From assembly GCA_046757565.1 (NCBI GenBank), contig JBHHYN010000002.1, positions 1 through 64,000 on the forward strand: a stretch of DNA of 64,000 nt. Reading direction: 5' to 3'. Under the pieces are notes generated by a model. It was not told where the DNA came from. It ran no database searches and worked only from the letters and a program-made list of their open reading frames with translations. This document shows positions 9,114 to 16,644 of the stretch, one piece after another (positions within the stretch are counted from its first letter, which is position 1; every line of letters starts with the position of its first letter). Both the position numbers and the translations under genes were made by a program. This DNA comes from JBHHYN01 sp046757565. Lineage in GTDB: Bacteria > Pseudomonadota > Gammaproteobacteria > Eutrophobiales > Eutrophobiaceae.

Positions 9114-10796
9114 TCATTGGAAAATGGACATATCGACACTGATACCGCGTTGGCGCAGGTCTTCGTAGAATTCCGGAATGGCGCCGGTGGCGATAAACTG
9201 GCCCACGATCCGGCCCTCGGCATCGAAGCCTTCCTGTTGGTAACGGAAGATGTCCTGCATCTGTACGATATTCTGCTCGACGCCGGTGATCTCCGCGATA
9301 TTGACGATCTTGCGGCTGCCATCGGAGAAGCGTGTCTGTTGCACCACGATGTCCACGGCCGAGGCGACCATCTCCCGGATCGCGGAGATGGGTAGCTCCA
9401 TCCCGGTCATCATCACCATGACCTCCAGCCTGGAGATCAAGTCGCGGGGTGTGTTGGCATGGGCCGTGGTGAGGGACCCGTCATGGCCCGTATTCATCGC
9501 CTGCAACATATCCAGCGCCTCGCCACCGCGACACTCGCCTACGACAATCCGGTCCGGGCGCATGCGCAGACAGTTTTTGACCAGATCACGGATGGGCACG
9601 GCGCCTTTACCTTCCAGGTTCGCGGGACGCGCCTCCAGCCCCACCAGATGTGGCTGGTTTAGTTTCAGTTCCGCCGCATCCTCGACGGTGACGATGCGTT
9701 CATTTGGCGGGATAAAATTCGATAACACGTTCAATAGCGTGGTCTTGCCGCTTCCGGTCCCACCGGAGATGATGATATTTTTGCGTTGCTTGACCGCCAT
9801 CTCCAGAAATTTGACCATATTCTCGTTAATGGCGCCGAATTTGATCATATCGTCTGAAGTCAGTTTCTGTTTGGCGAATTTGCGGATAGTGAGACATGGC
9901 CCGCGCAGGGCCAGCGGCGGAATAATGGCATTCACGCGCGAGCCGTCCTTCAGGCGGGCATCCACCATGGGTGAACTCTCGTCGATGCGGCGCCCGAGTG
10001 GTGAGACGATGCGTTCGATGGCCGACATGACCGCATCGTCGCTGGAGAAGGTGACCCCGGATTTGGTCAGCTTGCCGTTGCGTTCCACATAGATGTCATC
10101 AAATTTGTTGACCATGATTTCCGTGACACCCTCATCAGCCAGCAGGTCCTCCAGGGGGCCCAGGCCAACGGCTTCATTGAGCACCTCAGCGGCCAGGTTC
10201 TCGCGGTCCAGGTCGGCAGGCAGCTTGTTGCCCATGTTGCGGATAATCTCCTTGATCATTTCCTGCACGTGCTGACGCAGGGCCTCCTCATCCATACTGC
10301 CGATATCCGTGCGCCGCAGATCCATCATCTCCAGTAATTCCCCATGTACCTGGTTACGCCACTTGAACTTTTCATCATGTTGCAGGGCGATGAGGGTCTT
10401 GCTCAGCTCTTCCGACTCTTCCAGTACCGCATGCCGGGGGACGCCGATGACGGTCTTCAGATTTTCGTCTTCTTCATCATCTTCTTCTTCGGCCCCGTCC
10501 TTGGCCGCCGCGCCGACGCTGATGAGATAGCCGCCGATATGGATTACATCACTGGAGTGCAGGGGACCGTAGTGCTCGACTTCCTCGTCATTAACGAGCA
10601 CACGGCCGCTGCCGGTCAAGTCTTCAACAAACAGCCCTTCAGGGGTGCGCTGGATCTCGGCATGATTGGGCGCCACCTTCCAGCCACGCAGTTGAATAAA
10701 ATTGTCCCGTGCCTTGCCGATGCTGCATTCGCTTACGGGACAGGAGAAGTTCTTGATGAATTCCCCCTTGGCGGTTTTTACAATGACATTGAACAC
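9114..10796 (-). CDS. tadA: Tad pilus ATPase TadA/CpaF with N-terminal FHA-like domain
   Basis: The 560-residue secretion ATPase of the TadA/CpaF family powers Flp pilus assembly. The C-terminal two-thirds is typical: a GAINENMVKFL helix, Walker A GGTGSGKTT (residues 345-353), RIVTVEDAAEL, an Asp-box region around RMRPDRIVVGECRGGEALD and a His-box around GHDGSLTTAHANTPRD. The first 95 residues form an FHA-like fold (CSIGKARDNFIQL, APNHAEI, VEDLTGSGRVLVNDEEV). An acidic linker (residues 101-112) joins them. The canonical FHA arginine and serine appear replaced (GK for GR, APNH for SxxH), so phosphothreonine binding is uncertain. The fusion makes it about 100 residues longer than ordinary CpaF. 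Confidence 0.94.
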   Translation of the reverse strand: MFNVIVKTAKGEFIKNFSCPVSECSIGKARDNFIQLRGWKVAPNHAEIQRTPEGLFVEDLTGSGRVLVNDEEVEHYGPLHSSDVIHIGGYLISVGAAAKDGAEEEDDEEDENLKTVIGVPRHAVLEESEELSKTLIALQHDEKFKWRNQVHGELLEMMDLRRTDIGSMDEEALRQHVQEMIKEIIRNMGNKLPADLDRENLAAEVLNEAVGLGPLEDLLADEGVTEIMVNKFDDIYVERNGKLTKSGVTFSSDDAVMSAIERIVSPLGRRIDESSPMVDARLKDGSRVNAIIPPLALRGPCLTIRKFAKQKLTSDDMIKFGAINENMVKFLEMAVKQRKNIIISGGTGSGKTTLLNVLSNFIPPNERIVTVEDAAELKLNQPHLVGLEARPANLEGKGAVPIRDLVKNCLRMRPDRIVVGECRGGEALDMLQAMNTGHDGSLTTAHANTPRDLISRLEVMVMMTGMELPISAIREMVASAVDIVVQQTRFSDGSRKIVNIAEITGVEQNIVQMQDIFRYQQEGFDAEGRIVGQFIATGAIPEFYEDLRQRGISVDMSIFQ

Positions 10797-10809
10797 AACA
10801 AATCCCTCA

Positions 10810-12111
10810 CTACTCGATGATATCCAGTCTGGATTCGTCTACCGCCTTTTTGAATGATTCGACCAGCTCTTTTTGCCGCCGCAGGGATGCCTTGTTAATT
10901 TCGGAATCGGCGTTATACACGGTAGGCGTGACGAAAATGACCAGTTCACTCTTCTGGTCACGAAAATTTTTGGAATGGAACAGGGGACCGAGGATGGGCA
11001 GGTTCCCCAGAAACTTCAGTCCGGTAATGTCCTTGGAGGCCTGTTGATTAACCAGTCCCGACATGACCAGCGTCTCCCCTGAGTGCAGGCTGATATCGGC
11101 ACCGGTCCTGCGCGTGAGAAAACCGGGAATGCCCTGTACCGCGACGGAATTATCCACGGCGCTGATCTCGGTCTGGACATTGGCGCGGATATTATTGTAA
11201 CGGTCGACCACCGGTTTGATGCTGAGTGAAATACCGAACTCCTTGAACTCCACATTCGATCCGCCGATACTGGATATGGGCAGTGGTACCTCGCCGCCGG
11301 CCAGGAAGGTCGCCTCGCCGCCGCTACGGGCCACCAGCCTGGGTTCGGCGAGTATCAGGGCATTCCCTGAATTCACCGCCAGATTGATGCGGGAGGTTAT
11401 TTCTGTGGCGATACCAAAAAAACCGACAGCATTTTTACCCGTAAGTGGTAACAGATCGCCGGCGAAAGAGGGAGCGGGCAGTGATGTGGCCCGAAACGTG
11501 TTGTTGTTGGCGGCACTCACGGCAAGCGCCGCGGACGGCCCGGCAAGGGTAGTGTCCCAGTCGATACCGAATTTATCGAGGAAATTTCTGTTGAATTCGG
11601 TGATCTTGATATTCATGTACACCATCTTGTTGCCCGGGTTGCTCAGATCCATGACCCCTTTCTGGGTCAGGTCCATGATCTCTTCAAAGGTACCCTTCAC
11701 CGTATCGATTGCCGTGGCATAATTTGCGCCCACCATCCCGGAGAGGACGATATGTTCACCTACCATCCTGACCTTCAGGCCCTTGATATCCGCTAACAGG
11801 GTCTTCACCTCTCCGGCCTTTTTAGCCAGAGAGGCGTAAACCGCCTTGATATGGACGGCGATGTCCTGCTCCTTGCCGCTGTTGAGCCAGACGTGCACAT
11901 TGCTGTCGCCTTCCCCTTCGGCAATGAGCAACAGCTGGCCGTTATTCAGCATGGAGGTACTCAGCACACTGGAATTACCCACCGCCACCCGTTTGATACC
12001 GTCGACTTTCAGGATCTTGATCTCTCCGACATAGAGTTCCACTCTATCATTGGCAAAACCATTCGTGACCCATAAAAGCAGTAAACACCCGATGACTCGT
12101 TTTTTTATCAT
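10810..12111 (-). CDS. rcpA: Tad pilus outer-membrane secretin RcpA/CpaC
   Basis: The 433-residue protein has an N-terminal signal peptide (about residues 1-20, ending NGFA). A pilus/BON-type N-domain follows (VELYVGEIKILKVDGIKRVAVGN), with an INxxV-like region and a C-terminal secretin domain whose signature is around residues 335-370 (TRRTGADISLHSGETLVMSG). It would form the outer-membrane channel through which the Flp pilus passes. It precedes tadA by 13 bp. At 433 residues it is in the short range for CpaC/RcpA. The symbols rcpA and cpaC are synonyms for this family. Confidence 0.92.
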   Translation of the reverse strand: MIKKRVIGCLLLLWVTNGFANDRVELYVGEIKILKVDGIKRVAVGNSSVLSTSMLNNGQLLLIAEGEGDSNVHVWLNSGKEQDIAVHIKAVYASLAKKAGEVKTLLADIKGLKVRMVGEHIVLSGMVGANYATAIDTVKGTFEEIMDLTQKGVMDLSNPGNKMVYMNIKITEFNRNFLDKFGIDWDTTLAGPSAALAVSAANNNTFRATSLPAPSFAGDLLPLTGKNAVGFFGIATEITSRINLAVNSGNALILAEPRLVARSGGEATFLAGGEVPLPISSIGGSNVEFKEFGISLSIKPVVDRYNNIRANVQTEISAVDNSVAVQGIPGFLTRRTGADISLHSGETLVMSGLVNQQASKDITGLKFLGNLPILGPLFHSKNFRDQKSELVIFVTPTVYNADSEINKASLRRQKELVESFKKAVDESRLDIIE

Positions 12112-12195
12112 GACTGACAGGTTCTCGCTATACGTATGTTGTCCAGTTCGATGATCTCCTGATCTTGTTATTGACTCCAGCCCGTCACAAAACCA

Positions 12196-12486
12196 TTAAT
12201 CCGTGACCGGCAGTGTTCTCCGTTTTGCCACCCCCTCCTTGCTTTGGCCACCGATGATCAGCTCGATAACGGAGCTGTTGCCGGTTTCCTGACCCGGCCC
12301 TGGTGTTATGGCGGTGTTTGCGTCCGTTTCCCTGGACGGGTTGCCCGCATCAAATTCGATAACCGATCCCTCAGCCCGGATCTGTGGCCTGTCCTGTTCT
12401 TCTCCGACCGGGGTGTCCTCTCCCTGGCTGAAGACGTTGCCGGCGGCCAGTAACAGGACCAGAGAAATTAACCAACACCTGGGCAC
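12196..12486 (-). CDS. small exported protein sharing the CpaB C-terminal motif
   Basis: This 96-residue protein begins with a signal peptide (MPRCWLISLVLLLAAGNVFS). A polar, proline- and acid-rich stretch follows, and then a C-terminus (residues about 72-96) reading IELIIGGQSKEGVAKRRTL, then PVTD. The last 25 residues closely parallel the end of the CpaB protein encoded just upstream (NLVIGGASKDGVAKSQSVP). I do not recognise a named family. The shared tail suggests that both proteins dock on the same partner, perhaps the secretin encoded next. It sits 12 bp after cpaB and 84 bp before the secretin gene. Confidence 0.75.
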   Translation of the reverse strand: MPRCWLISLVLLLAAGNVFSQGEDTPVGEEQDRPQIRAEGSVIEFDAGNPSRETDANTAITPGPGQETGNSSVIELIIGGQSKEGVAKRRTLPVTD

Positions 12487-12498
12487 AGCTTGTGCGGC

Positions 12499-14454
12499 CT
12501 AATCCTGAATTGGCACGGACTGGGACTTGGCTACCCCGTCCTTGCTGGCGCCACCGATGACCAGGTTATAGCTGCCGGTTGCCTCACTGGTCCCGGTAAT
12601 GGGAATATTCCGGGCCACCCTGGCAATCTCTTCGGCTGACACGGCCTTGCCTTCCGCGTTGACGATCTCACCGTTGGCGTTGACCGAGAGGCCGGCGGCG
12701 GCCAGTTGTTTCTTGCTCAGCACCGTGCCGTCGGCAGCAGTTATGAGGTCGTCCTGATCAACCACGTTGCCGTTTTTATCCACCACCTGGCCTTGTTCGT
12801 TGATGCTGAGGCCGGCGGCGGCCAGTTGTTGCCGGGTCATGATGCTCCCATCGGAGGCGGTCACAAGCTCTTTGGGATCCACCACGTTACCGTCCTTGTC
12901 GACGATCTGTCCGTCCGCGTTGACAGTGAATCCGGCGGCGGCCAGTTGCTCCTTGCTCAGCACTGTGCCGTCTGCGGCGATCACAATATCTTTCGGATCC
13001 ACTATGTTGCCATCCTTGTCGACGATCTGTCCGTCCGCGTTGACAGTGAATCCGGCGGCGGCCAGTTGCTCCTTGCTCAGTACCGTGCCGTCTTTCGTAA
13101 CGATGATGTCCTTTGGTGATAGGATTTGGCCGTTGGCGTCCACGATCTCGCCGTTGGCGTTGACCGAGAGGCCGGCGGCAGCCAGTTGCTCTTTTGTCAT
13201 AGTGGTGCCATCGGCGGCAACGATGACGTCACTGGCGGATACCACATTACCGTTTCTGTCGACAATCTGGCCGCTGGCGTTAACGCTCAACCCGGCGGCG
13301 GCCAGTTGCTGCCGGTTCATTACCGTGCCGTCTGCAGCCACCACAATGTCTTTGGGATCCACCACATTGCCATCCTTGTCCACGATCTGACCGTTTTCGT
13401 TGACCGTATAGCCGGCCGCCGTCAGCTGTTCCTGGCTGAGCAGGGCGTTGCCGTTGGCATCCACCAGGTTGCCGCTGGCATCGACCCCGGCGGCAACGGT
13501 GGTCCTTGAGGCCCGCTCTTTTTCGGCGGCAGCCATCTGTGCGGCATTGGCAAACAGATCGCGGCTGGAAACGGTAGTGAAACTGGCAGCGCCCTGGTCC
13601 TTGCGGTTTCTGAGTATGGCCAGCAGATCCCCCTTGTCCTGGGCGGCCGTGACCAGGGCGGCCTGTTGCGGTGTCACATCCAGGGTCACGGAGGTAAAGT
13701 TGGTATCGGAGCGAAACTGGGGTTGCCGCAACTGGTCCAGAGATTCGATGTAGGGATCCCGGCCCGTTGCCAACACGCGCACACCCTGCAGCACCGGCAG
13801 GATGACATCACCGGGGGCGAGGCTTTTCAGCAGTTCCGCGATCTGCTCCGGCGGTTGATTTAATATTTTGTTGAACTGGCTTTTGATGGCAGGCCGGTCA
13901 AAACCGGCCGGTAACGCCTTGAACAGCCCAACGCTGTAGAATTTGGGATCGAAACCGGATTGGCTGTATGGGATATTCACCAGGATATCGATGCGGTTCC
14001 CGGGACGGATGAAGCCGGCCACGGAATTTACTTCATCGACGGTGACGGTCAGGGCGCGTTTACCCCGGGGGATGGTGTCGGAAAAATCCACCGGAAAGTT
14101 TACGTCCAGGAAACTCTTCAACAATGGCTTGCCGGCGCCCAGTGTCGTGGTCAGGGCGCGGCCCTTGAAACGGTCATAATCGCCGGGGTGGACTGCATCA
14201 TCGTGTACATAAACGGCGGGGACTTCACGCACGGCAAAGTTGTCCCCGGAGATCAAGGCGCCGCGCTTCAGGTCATGGCTGGCAACCACGACTTCCACCT
14301 TCTGCTCCACCGGACCGGCAAGCCGGGCACGGAGATCCGCTTCACGCGCCTTGAGATAGAGTACCGACAGGAAAGCGGCGGCAAGTCCGAAGCCGACGGC
14401 ACCGATGAACAGGGGTAACGTGCCGCTCGATTTCTTCTGTTTTTTTTGTGCCAT
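12499..14454 (-). CDS. cpaB: Flp pilus assembly protein CpaB/RcpC with large repeat region
   Basis: The 651-residue protein is about twice the usual CpaB length. It has a single N-terminal membrane helix (about residues 12-32), an SAF-like domain (about 48-118, VEVVVASHDLKRGALI) and the RcpC/CpaB core (about 120-300, with GKRALTVTVDEVNSVAGFI and a TSVTLDVTPQQAALV stretch). After a linker come seven tandem 40-residue repeats (residues 335-614). The last 37 residues return to a CpaB-type C-terminus (LVIGGASKDGVAK). CpaB is a periplasmic partner of the secretin. The repeat region appears inserted between core and tail. The protein would be anchored in the inner membrane and extend into the periplasm. 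Confidence 0.92.
   Translation of the reverse strand: MAQKKQKKSSGTLPLFIGAVGFGLAAAFLSVLYLKAREADLRARLAGPVEQKVEVVVASHDLKRGALISGDNFAVREVPAVYVHDDAVHPGDYDRFKGRALTTTLGAGKPLLKSFLDVNFPVDFSDTIPRGKRALTVTVDEVNSVAGFIRPGNRIDILVNIPYSQSGFDPKFYSVGLFKALPAGFDRPAIKSQFNKILNQPPEQIAELLKSLAPGDVILPVLQGVRVLATGRDPYIESLDQLRQPQFRSDTNFTSVTLDVTPQQAALVTAAQDKGDLLAILRNRKDQGAASFTTVSSRDLFANAAQMAAAEKERASRTTVAAGVDASGNLVDANGNALLSQEQLTAAGYTVNENGQIVDKDGNVVDPKDIVVAADGTVMNRQQLAAAGLSVNASGQIVDRNGNVVSASDVIVAADGTTMTKEQLAAAGLSVNANGEIVDANGQILSPKDIIVTKDGTVLSKEQLAAAGFTVNADGQIVDKDGNIVDPKDIVIAADGTVLSKEQLAAAGFTVNADGQIVDKDGNVVDPKELVTASDGSIMTRQQLAAAGLSINEQGQVVDKNGNVVDQDDLITAADGTVLSKKQLAAAGLSVNANGEIVNAEGKAVSAEEIARVARNIPITGTSEATGSYNLVIGGASKDGVAKSQSVPIQD
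12613..13452 (-). repeat. seven tandem 120-bp (40-residue) repeats inside cpaB
   Basis: Seven in-frame units of exactly 120 bp each encode a pattern of the type DGTVLSKEQLAAAG, then a V-N-x-x-G-Q-I-V-D stretch, then DGNVVDPKDI. The 60-bp segments at 12901-12960 and 13021-13080 are identical, which points to recent unit duplication. The units alternate a short Ala-rich helix (QLAAAG) with two Gly turns (N/D-G-x-I/V and D/N-G-N-V). The Asp/Asn-Gly turns look like acidic beta-turns and may bind calcium, which is inference. Copy number is likely variable between strains. Confidence 0.95.
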
Positions 14455-14484
14455 GGAGAGTAACGAATAGTTTGTGTGTTTATG

Positions 14485-14898
14485 TCAGATAATACTCGTG
14501 GCATTCCTTACAGCTTTTTTGACGCGGTCCTGCAACTGTTTTTTTGCTTTTTTAATGCTCTGTAACTTCTTCAGTTGTGCGACTGGATCCTTATTATACG
14601 GCTTCAGGTCCGGATACAGTTTTGAGGTCTCGACCGCGAGCCTGTCAATCTCCTGTGGGGGGACCCCATGCTGCTTCAATGCGTTTTTGTACTCCGTGGC
14701 GCTGTCGAAATCCGGCAGTTCAGACAGGGAAATGCCGTAGGAGTACCCTTCATAATTTTGCTTAATGACTTTCAGCAGATCCTGCATGACATCCCCGCTG
14801 GGACCCGTGGTCAGGGCCAGTACCCCGAATACCAGAACGATCGTGTATTCCACCATGGACTGGCCGATTTGCCACGAAGAGTTAAGTCGATTCCCCAT
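14485..14898 (-). CDS. Flp-type prepilin-like protein
   Basis: The 137-residue protein has a class IVb prepilin motif: SWQIG/QSMVEYTIVL, with predicted cleavage after Gly12 and Glu17-Tyr18 at +5/+6. A short hydrophobic helix follows (YTIVLVFGVLALTTG). The remainder is soluble and ends in a basic, probably helical tail (residues 105-133). The motif is almost the same as in the Flp pilin at the operon start, so the same peptidase should process it. It is longer than a true Flp pilin and is more likely a minor or tip subunit; that is inference. It is 30 bp from cpaB. Confidence 0.82.
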   Translation of the reverse strand: MGNRLNSSWQIGQSMVEYTIVLVFGVLALTTGPSGDVMQDLLKVIKQNYEGYSYGISLSELPDFDSATEYKNALKQHGVPPQEIDRLAVETSKLYPDLKPYNKDPVAQLKKLQSIKKAKKQLQDRVKKAVRNATSII

Positions 14899-14912
14899 GA
14901 TTAGTGAGCAGC

Positions 14913-15617
14913 TTAGAGTATATCGTGGCTGATGCGGTTAACCACGATGCGGGTCTTGTTATTATCGCCCGTCAGGATGATACTAATTTTACGTCGGCCG
15001 TTTGTAAAGGCAAGGACATGAGTCTTTGCCCTGGTAACGGCCTGATCCATATCTTCCCGCCAGCCCCGTTCCCGGTAATACTTCCGGTAAAAATTGACAT
15101 TACTGGCCAGGGAGTGGTTATTGATCAACAGCATCGACTCGCCCTGCTGGCCGGTATCGCTGCTGTGGACATGATTGAGCAGCTGACTCTCCTGCATGTG
15201 CGGAACTGTTGACAGTTGTGCGTTGGGCGCCTTCCGGTCCAGTTTGCTCATGGCCAGATAGCCCCAGCTGCCACCGTTATCCGCCTTTTGGATCTGCACG
15301 GTCTGCAGATAGCCGTCCTCGATGCGTGTAATGATATGCCAAGGGGGGTTGGCATCGGTCTCGGTATAACCCGGCCCGCGGCCAACTTCGTCTTCGGCCC
15401 AGCGCTGTCGGTAAAATTCAGCGACCTTATCCGGATGGTCACGGGTGGAGAACTGGCGGATGTCCATACTGCGTCCCTGGATGGTAATGTTTTTCCCGAC
15501 CACGACGACGCCGGCATTCGCCGGGGCGGGAAATTCCGGTGGCTTCGCTGTCACCGTGTTGCTGGCCAGGACGAGACTGGTCAGGACGGCAAGTGGCGGG
15601 TAGGGCAGGCGCATCAT
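14913..15617 (-). CDS. exported protein of the Tad operon, unknown function
   Basis: The start at 15617 overlaps the preceding stop by four bases (ATGA), and the product starts MMRLPYPP followed by a clear signal peptide ending NTVTA. A longer reading frame exists upstream but would run inside the previous gene without a signal sequence. The mature 234-residue protein has no named family that I recognise. It contains paired FYRQRWAEDE and FYRKYYRERGW segments, suggesting an internal duplication of a small domain, and ends in a beta-rich KISIILTGDNNKTRIVVNRI stretch. It is presumably a periplasmic pilus accessory factor. Confidence 0.78.
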   Translation of the reverse strand: MMRLPYPPLAVLTSLVLASNTVTAKPPEFPAPANAGVVVVGKNITIQGRSMDIRQFSTRDHPDKVAEFYRQRWAEDEVGRGPGYTETDANPPWHIITRIEDGYLQTVQIQKADNGGSWGYLAMSKLDRKAPNAQLSTVPHMQESQLLNHVHSSDTGQQGESMLLINNHSLASNVNFYRKYYRERGWREDMDQAVTRAKTHVLAFTNGRRKISIILTGDNNKTRIVVNRISHDIL

Positions 15618-16642
15618 GGTATACACTCGGAATGGGAGAGGGGGATATTGGGTTTCAGGCGGCAGCGTCCGGAGGCATCGCAGACATGGGTGCCGCCGCC
15701 GGAAAGCCGGTCCGGATGCACCGTATCGCTGTCCACATAGCCGAACCAGAGGCTGCCCTCGTCCCCGACGAAAGGGGAATGCGGCTTCCCCGGTTTGCAA
15801 CGGGTCAATTCCGGCGCCATGAACGAGGCAACGTCCCAGATCGTACCCATCACCGGCAGCTTAAGCACTTGCCGGAACAGGGTGGCAGGGGCGGTCCCCC
15901 CGACCTGTTCGTAGGTGTGCGCCGTACCGCCGGAACTCCAGCCTTCGCTCAGCACCCCGGCGCGGACGGCGATGGCGGTGCTGGCCGGCGTATCATAAAC
16001 ATCGATGGCGTTGGGGTAGGTGGCGACCGGCACGTCAAGGCCGACGCGGGTATAACCCTTGGTATTTATGGCGCTGAATTCCGCCTGGCCGTTCAGAAAA
16101 CCAAACAGCTTGCCCATGGCACCGAAAAACTTATTAAAAATACCGGCGATAAAGGAAACCACCTTGCCGGAATCCACGCCAAAGATCTTGAAACCGGGGG
16201 TATCCCTGCCGGTGTTCAGGGACGTGGCCAGGCTGCCGCCATAAAGCGAAGCCCCCTTGTGGTCCGTCCATAAAGGGTTACGATCCGCCTCCACCCAGAG
16301 ACTGGCATCAATAGGCAGGGCCTGCTTGCCTTCCCGGATGTAGGAAAAAAAGCGTCGCTGGGATTCCGCTGCCGTGAGCGCCGGCGGTTTGTAGGGAATG
16401 GTGGCGGCGCTGAAATTCTTCAGGATGTCATGTTTGTCGGCCTTGTTGTGCCAGGCGGTGTATTCCCAGGCCTGATAACGGGCGGCATTGATAGCGGTGT
16501 GCTTGATGTCGATATATTTGGCCAGCAGCGGGATTATCAGAAACAGCGGCACCAGCACGTAGGCCGCGCACACCTGAAATTCGGTCATGGCCTGGCCGCC
16601 GTGCCGCCGTGCCTGTGTGCGATTCTGCCGAACAGTAGACAT
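15614..16642 (-). CDS. TadE-like minor pilin with long C-terminal domain
   Basis: The 342-residue protein has the motif RRHGG/QAMTEF at residues 13-22, with cleavage predicted after Gly16 and Glu21 at +5. A hydrophobic helix follows (VLVPLFLIIPLLAKYI) and a TadE/TadF-like NAARYQAWEYTAW segment. The large remainder (about 280 residues) has no recognised domain; four Cys near the C-terminus (CKPG, CDASGRC, SEC) may form disulfides outside the membrane. It overlaps the next gene by four bases and starts 2 bp after the TadG-like gene. It is likely a pseudopilin that links the pilus to an exported domain. Confidence 0.8.
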   Translation of the reverse strand: MSTVRQNRTQARRHGGQAMTEFQVCAAYVLVPLFLIIPLLAKYIDIKHTAINAARYQAWEYTAWHNKADKHDILKNFSAATIPYKPPALTAAESQRRFFSYIREGKQALPIDASLWVEADRNPLWTDHKGASLYGGSLATSLNTGRDTPGFKIFGVDSGKVVSFIAGIFNKFFGAMGKLFGFLNGQAEFSAINTKGYTRVGLDVPVATYPNAIDVYDTPASTAIAVRAGVLSEGWSSGGTAHTYEQVGGTAPATLFRQVLKLPVMGTIWDVASFMAPELTRCKPGKPHSPFVGDEGSLWFGYVDSDTVHPDRLSGGGTHVCDASGRCRLKPNIPLSHSECIP

Positions 16643-16644
16643 GG

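Noticed and set aside
12613..13452. 120-bp periodicity as a non-coding satellite
   Set aside because: The repeats are in frame, keep one reading frame across all seven units and lie within a complete cpaB gene, so they are coding.
15618..15800. 61-residue N-terminal extension of the exported Tad-operon protein
   Set aside because: It lies inside the preceding gene and would bury the signal peptide; the ATGA-coupled start at 15617 is better.
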